A stretch of 64,000 nucleotides of DNA from Mycteria americana (lineage: Eukaryota > Chordata > Aves > Ciconiiformes > Ciconiidae), in assembly GCF_035582795.1 (NCBI RefSeq), contig NC_134370.1:55353501-55417500 (forward strand), in the 5' to 3' direction. A program made the position numbers and the translations under genes. Below, one piece after another: positions 38,600 to 50,177 of this stretch. The notes beneath the pieces were generated by a model. The model was not told where the DNA came from. It ran no database searches and saw nothing but the letters and a program-made list of their open reading frames with translations. The stretch's first letter is position 1. Every line of letters begins with the position of its first letter.

Positions 38600-39720
38600 A
38601 AGCCATTAAAAGAAGAAATCGCGGCGCGAGGGCCCCATGGGAGGTGGCCTCTCCCGTCCCCGCTCACCACGGCGGGGCCTCCGGCCGGCCGTGACCGCGG
38701 CCAGAGAGGCCGGCAACGCCGCTCGGCGGGATGGGGGGGCCAGCGCCCGCCGGGCAGGTCAATGCGGGCGGCGAGGCAAGTGCCCCCAAAAGGCGCGGAA
38801 AGTTGCGCCCGCGCCCCGCCGGCGGGTCGCCCGGGCTGAGCCGCCCCAGCTCCGCAAGGCTCGGCGATCCCCGCACCAGCCCAGCCCGGCCCGGCCGGGC
38901 GGCGCAGCCGTGCCGACAACGCGGCAGCGCCTCGGGGCGCGCAGAGCGCGGCCCGCCCCCAGCGCCGCCCCGGACGCACCGAGTCTCGCTTCCCCGGCAG
39001 GCCGCCGCGGGGAGGGCGAGGTGGGGGACCGAAGTTGGCCGTGCCCGCCCGGCGCCCTTCCCGGCCCGGCTCCGCGCGCACCGCCGCCCCTCAGCGGGGC
39101 CGGCGGCGGGGCCGCACCCTCCACGCGGCGGCCGAAAGTTGTGCGGGGCCGAACAATGCGGAGAGGACTATTTGTCCTTCCGCCGGCCGGCTGCGAGGAA
39201 GGGGGAGGGGAGCGGCGGCGGAGGGGGTGGTGCGGCCCGCCGCCGAGCGGGCGGGAGGGGCCGGGGGCCGTTTCTCGCCTCAGGCTGCCGGGGCGGGGCG
39301 GCTGACACCTCCCCGGGGCCGGTTACGAAAGCCGAGGGAGCCCGGCCCAGCCCCGTCCTGTCCCGGGGCGCGCCGAGGGCTCTTGCGGGAGCCGCCTCCG
39401 GGTGCGGAGCAGCGCCGCGCCGCGTCCCGTCCCGTCCCGTCCCGTCCCGGCGCCGCCGCTCCGCGCCTCGCGGCTGGGCTCCCGCTGTGGGGTGGCGGGG
39501 CGGCGGCACGCGAAACGGCTCGTCCCCGCACGGGGGGAAGGCGTCCGATGTCCCGCGTTCCCTGATGCCGTCCTGCCGCCGCCTCCAGCAGCAAGCCCTG
39601 CTCCCCGCCCCGGAGCCCTCGGGCTCCCCGTCCGGGTCGCCGCTCTCTGCCGGGGGTGAAACACGAGCATAAGGTCTCCATACGAGCGCAGCGCAGCGCG
39701 CGGGCCGTGTGCGCCCCGGA
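38600..39720. promoter_or_regulatory. CpG island 2, promoter of an unidentified gene
   Basis: A second sharply bounded GC- and CpG-rich block lies about 5 kb upstream of the TCF12 promoter. It is of promoter size, lacks a TATA box and is rich in GC boxes. Long frames of 150-313 codons exist on both strands, but they are low-complexity Arg/Gly/Pro/Ala frames typical of GC-rich DNA. Possible donors exist in both directions: on the minus strand GTG|GTGAGC near 38665, and on the plus strand AAAGAG|GTAAAA near 38507. Synteny recalled from other amniotes would place ZNF280D head-to-head with TCF12, making this its plus-strand promoter. The alternatives are an upstream TCF12 promoter or the start of the small minus-strand transcript suggested at 35.5-36.3 kb. 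Confidence 0.8.
39423..39449. repeat. (CCCGT)n pentanucleotide repeat
   Basis: About five tandem copies of CCCGT inside CpG island 2. Every unit keeps its CpG, so the repeat adds a regularly spaced CpG array to the island. Confidence 0.9.
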
Positions 39721-40139
39721 ACGCTGCTGGTCTTCCTGCTCGTAGTTCCAGAACTGAACCTGAACATCATCAGTGGCCGAGTAAACAGTTTAAATCAAAA
39801 CGTGACCTTAAATTCACACAGGAGGTGGTCTGGGTACTTATTTCGCCTAAGCCAACCTTTTTTAAGGTAATTAAAAAACAATTAAGTTTAAGCTAAAAGC
39901 AACGTGTTTCCTTGCTTTTACAGTACCTTTCTACTTGAAGTAAGTAGTCACAGGAGATTTACATTAGCTTAATAAAATTAATTTAAAATTGTACTGTCTT
40001 CAAAGGTGACTTTAAAAAAAATCAGTGTGATATAAAGCTTAATTTAAATAAACATACACCGAAGTAAAGCATTCATTAAATCAAAAGCAGATTGATATCC
40101 CTGGAGAAGAACGTTCATCTTTTCAGTGTATCCCAGCCT

Positions 40140-40330
40140 TTCCGTTCAGGAGCCCTCGGTACGGCCGTACCAATTCTTTCGACGAGGTGAGTAACACCAC
40201 GGCAATGAAGTATTGGAGAGAGCTGGCACGGCCGAGCGGGCAGGCTGCGGGGCGCAGCGCGCTGGGCTGCTGGAGGGACAGAGGCTGCTGGCAAAAACAG
40301 TGCGGGCGCTGTGCTGCTGCACCGCTTTGA
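40140..40330. promoter_or_regulatory. Small GC/CpG-rich patch beside CpG island 2
   Basis: A local return to CpG-rich sequence after about 400 bp of AT-rich DNA. It could be an outlying part of the promoter, or a CpG-rich first or second exon. It contains the candidate exon at 40150-40186. Confidence 0.4.
40150..40186 (+). other. Candidate short non-coding exon, plus strand
   Basis: On the plus strand a pyrimidine-rich acceptor (CCCAGCCTTTCCGTTCAG) is followed 37 nt later by a full-consensus donor (GACGAG|GTGAGT). If real it would be a 5' UTR exon of a transcript leaving CpG island 2 toward the right, compatible with a ZNF280D-like gene. The donor alone could instead end a longer first exon. 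Confidence 0.25.
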
Positions 40331-42654
40331 AGCGCTTCATTTTAAGAAAACTCATTTACAAACTCAGGAGACACAGATTACAAGAAAGAATCAGGTAGCT
40401 GAGATTATAAAAGGGAGTTTTTTTCAGTGAGGAAATTAATACAAAGTTTTAAGTTTCCTATGTAAACTACGTGCCCTTCACTACAAATTTTTATGATTGA
40501 TTGCATCGTGCAGTTCAACGTGAGCAGTTTTGAAATATCGCTAGTTTAAGCATTACTGCTGAAAGCAATTGGAGCACAGCATCTTTCACCAAAAAGGTCT
40601 CTCACACTGAAAGACATTGGCTAGATAGTCAGAATGGAGTTAATTTGCAGAGAGGATAAAGCAGGAATATCACCATTTTTAGCCTGTTTTCCCAGGGAAA
40701 TCACTTGCAGACAACTACACTGTGTTCATGTGGATGGATGCTTTTCCTTAATAAATCAGAAACTTATTTCCTAATTGCAACCAAGGAAAATGAGGAGATC
40801 ACATTCATATACATTTAATGGAACAGGGATTAAAGCAGAAAAAAAGGAGACTCTGTTGGTGCACCTACTGAAGAAAAGACCAGTTGAGGTCGATCCTTGT
40901 CAGCGACCAAAGAACCCAGACACAGGATGCGAAGCCAGGGGAAGGTAACTTCAGGTGATTTCCCTTCTGGCAGAACAATTTCTGGTATTCCGCCTGCCAC
41001 TGGGAGCTGGAACCAGCAATCTGTTTTACACAGACTTTTCTGAACATTTCCCCATCTCCAAAGTTTCACAGGAGCCAGGAGATAATTGCTTTAATGTAAT
41101 CAAAAGCCATTTAACCCACAGATAATGTTTTCCATTCTAAAATTGCTTGAAAGAACATAACTGAAGTCTGACTACAGCTATTCATCAGTCAGTCCCAGAT
41201 GGGCCTCTCATGCATGAGATTCCCACTGAAGACTAATTCCCTCCTTGGCACTGAAGGGAACAGGTTCTCTCCCTCACACAACTAATGGACCGTCAGATTA
41301 CGCATTCTGGGGAACTAAGGGATGACAGAGAAGACCAAATTTACAGAGGAAAATCACAGCTTCGAAGAACAGTAGGAACTCTATATGCCAAGCACATATA
41401 GAACTACACTTTAAATTACACTGAAAAAAGTTTCATTTCTTAAATCAGTGGAGTGATAATACATTGGGGTTAGTATTGTTTTCTGTCATTGGTTTAGGGT
41501 CTTTTTAAGGTTTTAGGAAGAAAAAAATCTTAAAGTTCAAGTTCTATTTTGAAGACTGCTGCAGCCTCATCTTAGGTGGACTCTCATATGAAGAACATTT
41601 TGAATATTCAAGTATTTCCCTCCTCATATGTTATCATTATTATTTCGTCCAACAACATTACCTGCAGAGCACATCAGATTAACTTTCATTTGGGAATACA
41701 ACTGTGGGTAGTCTCCTCGTCATATATATTTCCAGTTTCATTCTAATTAGTAGAAATATTTCTGTTAGAAATAAGGGGCAGTCTTGTAAGTGCTCTGTCC
41801 ATAGAACTATTGACTGACTACATTTAATGTTCTTTTTACATGAATCATTTAGGATTGAGCTCCACAAAATACATCTCACCGCCCATAGTTTGCCCTTATG
41901 TGGCTCTTAACGTAGTAAAATCTGGAGGAGTTGACTCAATTATTGAAGATACTTGATTATCTAAGATCCAGAAAATCCTGGTTATCTGTCTCAGAGTGGA
42001 AAAAAAACAATTTCAGAAATAGTAATGTGATAGGATTACTGCGTATAGCATATTGTTATTTTAACCGTAAAGTGTTTCCAAGACAGACATGCAAATATTC
42101 AAGGCCAGATGACTTCAACAGTGGTACCCATGCTTTTCATGAACTAGTTTGCATTATCTCAGCTGATCCCCTCTTTTATCATATGTAGATGAGACATCTT
42201 ATGCATTCACATGGCTATAACATTGTCACATGCAGATATTTATTCCAACTACATAGTTTCCAGATGCTACAGAATAGTACAGCATCCTATTCTAGAATGT
42301 GTCCAACAGGAATTTTATGAGTTTGCACTTGAACTAGAAACTAACATAGAAAATTATGCACATTATACCGTGTAGTAGGTAGTTCCATACAGGTCTCAAG
42401 TCTAGAGCTAAAGTACACTTCAAATAAAGTTAATTTTTTAGGTTTTAGTTTTACCTTTCTTTTTTTTGGGAGGGGTTTACTTTCTAAACAGCCTTACTTT
42501 CAGTTCTTCTGTGCTTATACAGCACTAGTTGTAACTTCCAGAGCCATCATAAATCACAGGTAATCCTGCCCTAGCTGCAGGTCCTGGAGAGCTGGCATGT
42601 GTCAAACAGAGGCTTCTGAATGAAATATGGCCTTTAATCAAGTTTCAACACCTT

Positions 42655-42770
42655 ATAAGAACAGAGAACATAAGAAAGGCCATGCTGCTCAGACCAAAGG
42701 TCCCTCTAGCCCAGTAGCCTATCTCCAAAATAACAACCCAGTATAGTGTCTATTCTTTGCAGTTTAATCT
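42655..42770 (+). repeat. Old amniote interspersed repeat
   Basis: The phrase AAGAAAGGCCATGCTGCTCA and then GACCAAAGGTCCCTCTAGCC-CAGTA resembles a repeat I remember as frequent in turtle, crocodile and bird genomes (GCCATACTGGGTCAGACCAA, GGTCCATCTAGCCCAGTAT). I cannot name its family with certainty; it is probably LINE-derived. Confidence 0.6.
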
Positions 42771-43389
42771 CTCACATGTTCTCAATGTAGCGACTATTCA
42801 GTGGGATTCTGGAGAGTGGAGATGGGTTTGGCCCTGTGCCTGTTCCTGGTATTGCATTATTTCCAGAGTAATGAGAAAGAACAATCTGTAGCCAGGATGG
42901 GACGCTCAGGGAAGTATGTAAGAACCAGGCATGGGCAGAGTCATCCTGTATCTAGCATATTCCCCATTCCACCAATAAGAAATTTAAGAATTTCTCAAGC
43001 AAGAAGTTGCATTTGATTGTTGTTCTTAATGGCTATTGAGGGCTTATCCTTTATGAATTTCTTTGGTTCATATTGAACTGTTTTAACTACTCAGTACATG
43101 TAGAGATCATGAAAAAAAGAGTAAGCAAGTAATGAAACTTTTTAATACTGTCCATGGGGTGAACATATTCCATGAGAGCAACTCTTTGAAAGTCAGTAAA
43201 GGAGATCTAAGTCTTGAGGGGGAAGACTTGTATTTGTTCTCCATCAAATACAGGATAAATATATTGCCATTGAAAGCTCTAAGGGCCAAGTTTGATTTCT
43301 AATAAAATCTGATATTTTAGTCAGTCCTTTTACATTCCCTACATCATCTTATCTCTAGTTGTAAAATGAAGGTTTTACAACATGGAACA

Positions 43390-43540
43390 TACTGTGATTA
43401 GCCCAGGGTTTCATGGTTAGTTTGCTGCTATATGCAAACTGTTGCCTCTTGGTTGTTGGGCAGACCAAGCAGAATGGTTAAAGGTCAGTCTCTCTCTGCA
43501 TTTGCCTTAGTAGGACTCAGGGTCTTCTACCCAGATTCTT
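43390..43540 (-). mobile_element. Possible MIR/L2 fragment
   Basis: GATTAGCCCAGGGTTTCATG followed by GTTAGT, and further along GACTCAGGGTCTTCTACCCA, resemble the reverse-strand MIR/L2 core (GCCCAAGGTCACACAGCTAG; AACCCAGGTCTTCTGACTC). The resemblance is weak and discontinuous. Confidence 0.35.
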
Positions 43541-44444
43541 ATTTTCGTGAAACTTGTAGGGATTTAGTATCTTTGAGTCAAGTACCCTTTGTTAAATTGG
43601 ATTAAAATTGGAAAATACATTTAAAAGTTACTGGAAAGACAGATAAACAGATGAACTGGTAGTGCAACCGCATAAACACATCTTCCATAAAGGAAAAACA
43701 GAATGAAAGCATTTATAAAAGGTACTTGCCATAATATTGTTCTGATTGAAGTCGATGGATATGAAGCTATTGGCTTCAAAGGAGGACCAAAGTATAGCCT
43801 ATCTAGTGTCCCTTTGGTAATATTTCCAGCACAAACGTCACAGCCTGTCAAAATAATTCATATTACATGTGGAAATTTTTCATTAAGTTCCATAAGAAAA
43901 ATTATTTCAAAGTCAAGAGGTTTTTCTTTCTAACATTGTTTTGTATTAATCCCCTCTTTTTCAAACTGCACAAAAAATTCAAATTAGTTTTATAGCTCAA
44001 GGCAATTCCAAAGTTTACATTCACTGTTGATGGTCATTGAAGTGATGGTTATTAGAGACCTGAGCAGCTGCATTGCCATCAGGGTCCTGGCTCAGAACTG
44101 AAAATTGAGGGGTTGCTGAGCCCAAGCTGAAGTTCAGAACATACTTTTATTTCTGGGAGGCAAGAATTATGGTACAGTTTGCAAATTTTTTTCAATGTCA
44201 GACTCAGTTTAGGGTTTTTGAAAGGCTACTGTTGCATAAATAAATTTGAATACTGCCTTCCACTTCATAGCTTTAAATATTACAATCCCTGTTCTTATTT
44301 TTAAAGTTAAGGAAAATATTTTAGCAGCACATGTAGAAGACTTGCAGCAGAATCTTGCCCTCCTGAACCATCTCAAAGTTTTACATTTCTCTTCAGTGGA
44401 GCTATGATTTTCTCTCTGGGCTTTCAACTCTGCCAATAATCGAG

Positions 44445-44580
44445 TAACTTTGTATAGGTCAGTTTAATTTTCTTTATCTCAGTTGCCTCACATGTAAAAT
44501 GAGAGTAGACAATAACCTCTCTTAAAGGGTTGCCAAGAGGAACTTAACTGTAAGATCTTCAAATGAAACACATAGTAAAA
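44445..44580 (+). mobile_element. MIR SINE fragment (3' half)
   Basis: The block around CTCAGTTGCCTCACATGTAA, the following AATGAGAG, and AATAACCTCTCTTAAAGGGT then TGCCAAGAGGA match the MIR 3' consensus region (CTCAGTTTCCTCATCTGTAA, AATGGGG, GGGTTGTTGTGAGGA). It is heavily diverged, as expected for an element older than the amniote split. Confidence 0.8.
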
Positions 44581-46004
44581 AAAGGTTTTAAGTAATTTAA
44601 CATTTAAAACTAGAAGTAGGTAATATTCTGCATACCTATATGACTGTATTTTCATTTTGGATTATAGAATAGATGTACATAGAAAAAAACTTAGGTAATT
44701 TAGACAAGTTACCACTAGGGTTATACTACCTTCATTTAAAAAAGCTAATAATGTTCGTCTAAAAAACCCTCATTATTGCTATTTCATACACAAAGATTTG
44801 AAGAGACACTGTCCTACAACTTCTTTAGATATCTTTTCAAACTTCATGAGAAATATATTGAAAAATTACTGCCTGTAGAAGTATTACTAGAATGTATACA
44901 TATGACCTGCATTTCCTAACAGCTGTACAATACCTAAAAAATATCTTAAGATTCTGTTACCTGTGAAAGCAAGGATTTTCTAAATAATTTTTTTGTATGC
45001 AGAGACCATAAATTTAACATTCTATGTAAAATTCCACTCACCCAATTTCTCTGTTTCTCTGATTCTGTTTTGAAATACGTATTAATTTCAATAGGAAACA
45101 GTTTCTATGGTTACACCTTCTACCTGATATTATAGAAACACTGTGAAACATATGTTGCAACTCAGCATCAATACAGCCTTTAAACTCTCCTTAAATCAAA
45201 TAACAAAACAGGAACTATTAGAATATCGGTTATGTGAGACCTGCTTGTTGGGGGGAGGTGTTGTTTGTTGGGTTTTTTTGGTTTTATGTTGCAGCTGTGT
45301 ATTTGTATATTGCATTTATGGTGGTTAACCGGGAATGGTAAAATAGCATGAAGTATGTATATTTAAAAATAAAAATGTTTTACTCCTTAGTCTGTGAGAC
45401 AACGCCATTTCTTGGACAACTCCAAACAAGCAGGGAAATTTCTTCATAGTAAATTTTACAGCTCTTGGGCATTTGTAGTTTATAAATAAAATAAAACATT
45501 ATAGATGCTTACTATGAGTTATTACTTATTTGCATTTCACATTTTCAGAACGTGTTTGTCACCTCTCCATGATAGGATACACAATACCCAAACAGGATGG
45601 CAGAGGGTTGGGAGGTCCAGAACTGTAATATCTAGCATAGATGCAAGTCTGGGAAGAAGGCCACAGAATACGTAAAGCTTAACTTTGAAAAAGCTTTTAT
45701 TTTGCATAGGAGAAGCTTTATTTTGATTGATTAGGAAACAGTTTTAAGAAGCCTGTAAGAGCTTTCTCGAGACAAGAAAAGTTCCCTGTGGGATTGCTTT
45801 TCAGACTACCAGTTAATGATAAACAGTGATACTTTGGTACGTAAGCAACTCTAACTGCCATGACATGAGAGAATACCAGAACTGTTACCTTTATATCATG
45901 GTATTCATGATACTGGTCTTGTGACCTGCTCTGTGCCACCTTCTTGGTGTGACTTAGCTTTGCTATACCTAGGATAGCTGGTCATCCCCATATACCATTT
46001 GTTT

Positions 46005-46068
46005 TGTTGACCTTCTGAGGTCCCTTCCAACATGAACTATTCTATGATCTTGTGATCCTATGATTCTT
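46005..46068 (+). mobile_element. CR1 LINE 3'-end scrap
   Basis: The plus strand carries CTTCTGAGGTCCCTTCCAAC followed by a tail of octamer-like units (ATTCTATG, ATCTTGTG, ATCCTATG, ATTCTT). This is the standard CR1 3' terminus; everything upstream is lost or unrecognisable. Confidence 0.88.
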
Positions 46069-48284
46069 CATATTAGTTGATTTAACATTTCTTTTAAGCC
46101 CTCACACCAGCAGAGAAATTGCGCATGAAAAACTGCTATAGGTACATAGAACTTTCTCACAGAGGACAGAACGATGATGCCTCTGACCTACAGTCAGCCT
46201 TTAGAAAGGCTAGCAATGAAATATCAGATAGTCTCTCCAATCTAGGGAAAAAAAATCAAAACAATTTGTTTAGCATGATGTAAAGCCAAATTAAAACTAG
46301 GACGGAAAGCTTTTGGGGGAATAGACACATGGTAAATAAAAGTGGCTGCTGCCACTGCCACCCTGCAGGGCCTTACAAGATATCATGGAATGTGTCAACG
46401 TGATTTATTTTTATGAATTATTCCTATGGGCATTATGTATGTATTCTGTGAAGACTAAAAGGAGTTATTTCTTTAGAGATACTACATTAAGAATCACCAT
46501 AATGTTGTAGTTTAATTTTATAAAATAAAAGATCCCACTCACTGAAAGTAAATCAGTGTAATAGAATAAATATTGTATACAAATTTCATCACAGAACAAT
46601 TCACAAGGCTGAATACATTTTTAAAAGCCAATGAAGTTAGAAATGAAAAAGATGAGGCAATGAGCAAAAATATTTTCCAATTTTGAAGCAATATACTCAG
46701 AGACATATTTCCCGTATTGTAGGATTTCATTTTCTTAATTATATCTGTTAGCCTTTCAAGAACTTACAAAGTGGTTCCCACTGTTGCCCACTTTTTTTTT
46801 AAAGAGGTTACCAGTCTGTCAAGTCTGTCAATTGCCTGTAGAGGCACCAGTTTCAGAAGAATCTGTAATTTCAACCCACATTGAGCAAGACTATGATTAT
46901 CTCAGAAACATTTTTTCCAGTGGGTTTTGTGTCTTTCTAATAATCCATACTGAAGGTCACACTACACTTGATACAGGACTACTAACTATATAACGTTTCT
47001 GTAATAATTAATCACAATAGAATAGAATATTTTTCTGTGCAGTACAGAAGCTTCAAGAAGTGCACAGCCTATTTGTTTCAGCATCAGAAAGCATTTAATG
47101 AACGGCCTCTAGAGCCTGCACTGATTACCTTCTTGGTTCTGACTGCAGTTACGAAGTTTCCACCGGAGTACGCGTATTTCTAACAAGTGCTAATTTTGAT
47201 GTAGACGGTACTCCCTATACTTTAGTCATTGCTGTCTGGGAAAACCATCACTGTGTGCAGGAAGACTGTCAGAATTCTCTTTTGCTAAAACCTGCTAGGA
47301 CTAGATTTGGCTGTTGACTATGGGTGATATCCATGCTGAAGGGCTCAACTCTGAACTTTGCTCACTTTGTCAGATACAACCTGAATATGTTTAAAGCTTT
47401 AGGCAATATAGGTTTCACTCCTGTGCATGAGAGGACATGAAAACAATCCATGTTTCCACTTTATAGATAAAGTAAATATCTACTTCTAAAGTAAAAATAT
47501 ATCTTTAATTTTGAAGATTATTAGTTCATTTAATTTTGGGCATATATAGATAACTACGTCATCTTTTCATACTTCTATATTCCTTTTTTTTTCCTTCCTG
47601 TCTTGTAATGTGTTGTGATTCAGGTAGACTCTTGGTTCTTAGAATTGTTTTGTCTTCATCATTAAATGCAAATTTTTGTGGCAGACCACTTACGCATGAG
47701 AATGTAACTGCACTTGTGCATTAGTTATATACACATATATCTACATACATATTTATACATACATATGTTGACTGTAGCACAAGGTATGTGAAAAGACATA
47801 TTATAAAATAATTGTTAAAAACATGATTTATTAAATCAAAATTTGTTTTTAACAGATGTCCCAGGTACTTACTTGAGTATAGAGTGTCTTTAACATGGAT
47901 TTAGTTCTAGTTAAATGAGCTTCCTAAAAACACCCACGGACACAAAAGCAAGAGAAATCAGGAAAATTGATTCTGTCAGATTCTGAAGGTAGTTATAAAG
48001 CAATTTATCACTTATAAAGGGACTTCACAAGCTCATGAGCATTTGGGGCACCACGTATCGGAAAGGAAGTCAAGTTCATAAATGACTCACCAAATGTTAC
48101 AGGAGAAGGGGAATGATCCTGGGTATCTTAGAGAACAATGCTATATGTCCAAAGGCTGTTCTAGAGTAACAAGGAATCTGGGGAATGGAGAGCATATGTA
48201 AATGTTCTCCTGCTTTCTCTACACAGGTATTCTCTTTATATTGTTAATGGTAAAAAGACACTGGCTTAGAAATCATGTCACAAA

Positions 48285-48660
48285 TCTGCATGCTCTGTGT
48301 CAGAGCCCCGAGTGCGGTAACAAGCTCTCTCAGTAACTGCTCTGACCAGCCTCACCTCAGGCCTCCCCACACCTTTGACCAGGGACTCCATTTAAGCTCA
48401 GCTTGGGCACTTCAGTCCCTTCCTGAGGTATGTCTTAGGTGTGCCTGCTGCTGATCCTGTTCTGAAGTGCTGTAGTGTGTTCCTTGATGGGCCTTGGACC
48501 CTGTCTTGCTTGGTGATGGCTGGACCTGTTGCTGTTGCCATCCTGCTCTGCTTGCCTGTCTCTGGTGCTGTGGGACTGTGTCCTGATGGTGAGGGTCCTT
48601 TGCCTACTGTGGCCCCCCTTTAGCTGCCAGCTCAGCTTCCCTTAGGGAGCAACCTGCTCT
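48285..48660. repeat. GC-rich block, possible LTR/ERV-derived fragment
   Basis: A compositional island (CT/GC-rich, CpG-poor) of about 380 bp sits in AT-rich DNA with sharp edges. Phrases such as CCTCAGGCCTCCCCACACCT, TTTGACCAGGGACTCCATTT and CTGCTGCTGATCCTGT repeat CTG/CCTG themes seen in avian LTR repeats. No TG...CA ends, target-site duplication or internal retroviral gene could be fixed, so the class is uncertain. A 60-codon frame inside is not supported as a gene. Confidence 0.4.
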
Positions 48661-50091
48661 TGCTGTTCCCTGACATTACGCTTGAACTGCATTCCTAAAG
48701 AGAGATACTGTGAAAAGAATTCCTGTAGTGTTAGAAATATGGAAAGCTTGTAATTAAGTAACTGAAATCTTCGCTCATCTTATGATGGGAGGGTAAGCTG
48801 TAGCCAGACTGATGGGCCCTTTCTGGGCTTGCAGTTTGTACCCAGTTCCTCAGGAACTCAGATAGCTTTGGAGTCTACACAGACCAGTGCAAAAGTACAC
48901 AGTATGTGATACCACCCAGGTAGTTACTGTTAACAAATAGTGAGATATGACTTTTATTTAAGAGACAACTGTTACAATAAACACACACACATCTATTTTA
49001 CAATGTATTAGAATATAAGCAACGGGACAATTACTGGAAAACAATTACTGCAAGAAATGTGTTTCATGACTGGGGCCCATTCTGGCCATTAACTAAGTCT
49101 TGACCATTACATTCCCATTTTCTTGCGAGAGAACAGAACAAACAGGTTTTTTCACAAAACACAAAGCTCTGTACTAGCCTTTCTAGAGGTTTTTAAGCAA
49201 GATGGCAGCTTACCTTGTCAATCCATTGCTCAATTTCAACTTCTGAAACATGCTTAAAGAGTTAAATACTGATCAAAATTTTTGCATCCATACAAAGTCA
49301 GTCTCACTGAGTCATTTATCAGTGAAGTGTTAGGAATGAGTCATAATTTTATGAGGTGCCATTTTTCTAGAGTATATTACATGCAAGAGAATGTCAAACA
49401 TATTGCCACTGAGGTTTATTGTTAAGTCTGCCGAAAGCATTTTGTTCAAAACAATATTTGGTGTATCTCATATAGCTTGAAGTCTAAATTAAATGAGCTG
49501 CTTTGCTGCAGTCAACAGGATAAAATAATTCTTTCCCTGCCTTAACTCTCTGCCATGAGCAGCAATGGTGTCAGCATTCAACTATGCCACAAACGTTAGC
49601 GGTGCTAATTTGCAGCTATGCCTTGAGCAACTGTGGAACTTCCTTGCCACTACACCTTTATCCGTAATGCGAGATTGATGAATGACGATGCTACAAAGTT
49701 GGCCCTTCTCTAGTGGCCCCAATCTCAGTCTCTCATTTACTGTACATTAAAGCAACTGCATTCTCTTCTACAGGCTACAAGGTTTAGATGTCCACCTGAA
49801 TTTGTAGCCTGTTCCAGGTACATATGCTTTGCATTAGGCAAGTGAGTGCCATATCTCACATATGCATGGTTGTGTACAGAATTAGTCACTTACTGAAGTG
49901 TTACTGGGAAAAAAAATCACAGCAGCTAACATGGACATGAAAATATGACTAATTTGTGTTGGGTTTCAGTTACTCGAGTCCAGAAGGCTCTGTGAGGCTG
50001 TGTGTATCATTAAGATCTTACTGTATAATTCAAACTCTTTCATCTAGAGAATAGCCTAAATAAGCAGTACAAGAACACAAAGAGCTTCTAA

Positions 50092-50177
50092 TTTGTATAA
50101 GTGGTGATACTATAAGGCATTCCTTTAGTTTTGACTTCATGCTCTGAAGTATGCAGGGTTTGTAAAAGTGGTGATAC
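50092..50177. repeat. 19-bp near-identical direct repeat
   Basis: TTTGTATAAGTGGTGATAC (50092-50110) and TTTGTAAAAGTGGTGATAC (50159-50177) differ at one base and start 67 bp apart. The DNA between is not duplicated. Confidence 0.9.

Noticed and set aside
38350-39770. Frames of 150-313 codons on both strands in CpG island 2
   Set aside because: Same GC-rich artefact: no domain, no linked splice structure, and mutually overlapping in up to six frames.
48441-48623. 60-codon frame with Leu/Val-rich translation
   Set aside because: It lies in a GC-rich block that looks like an interspersed repeat; the hydrophobic run follows from CTG/GTG-rich composition.
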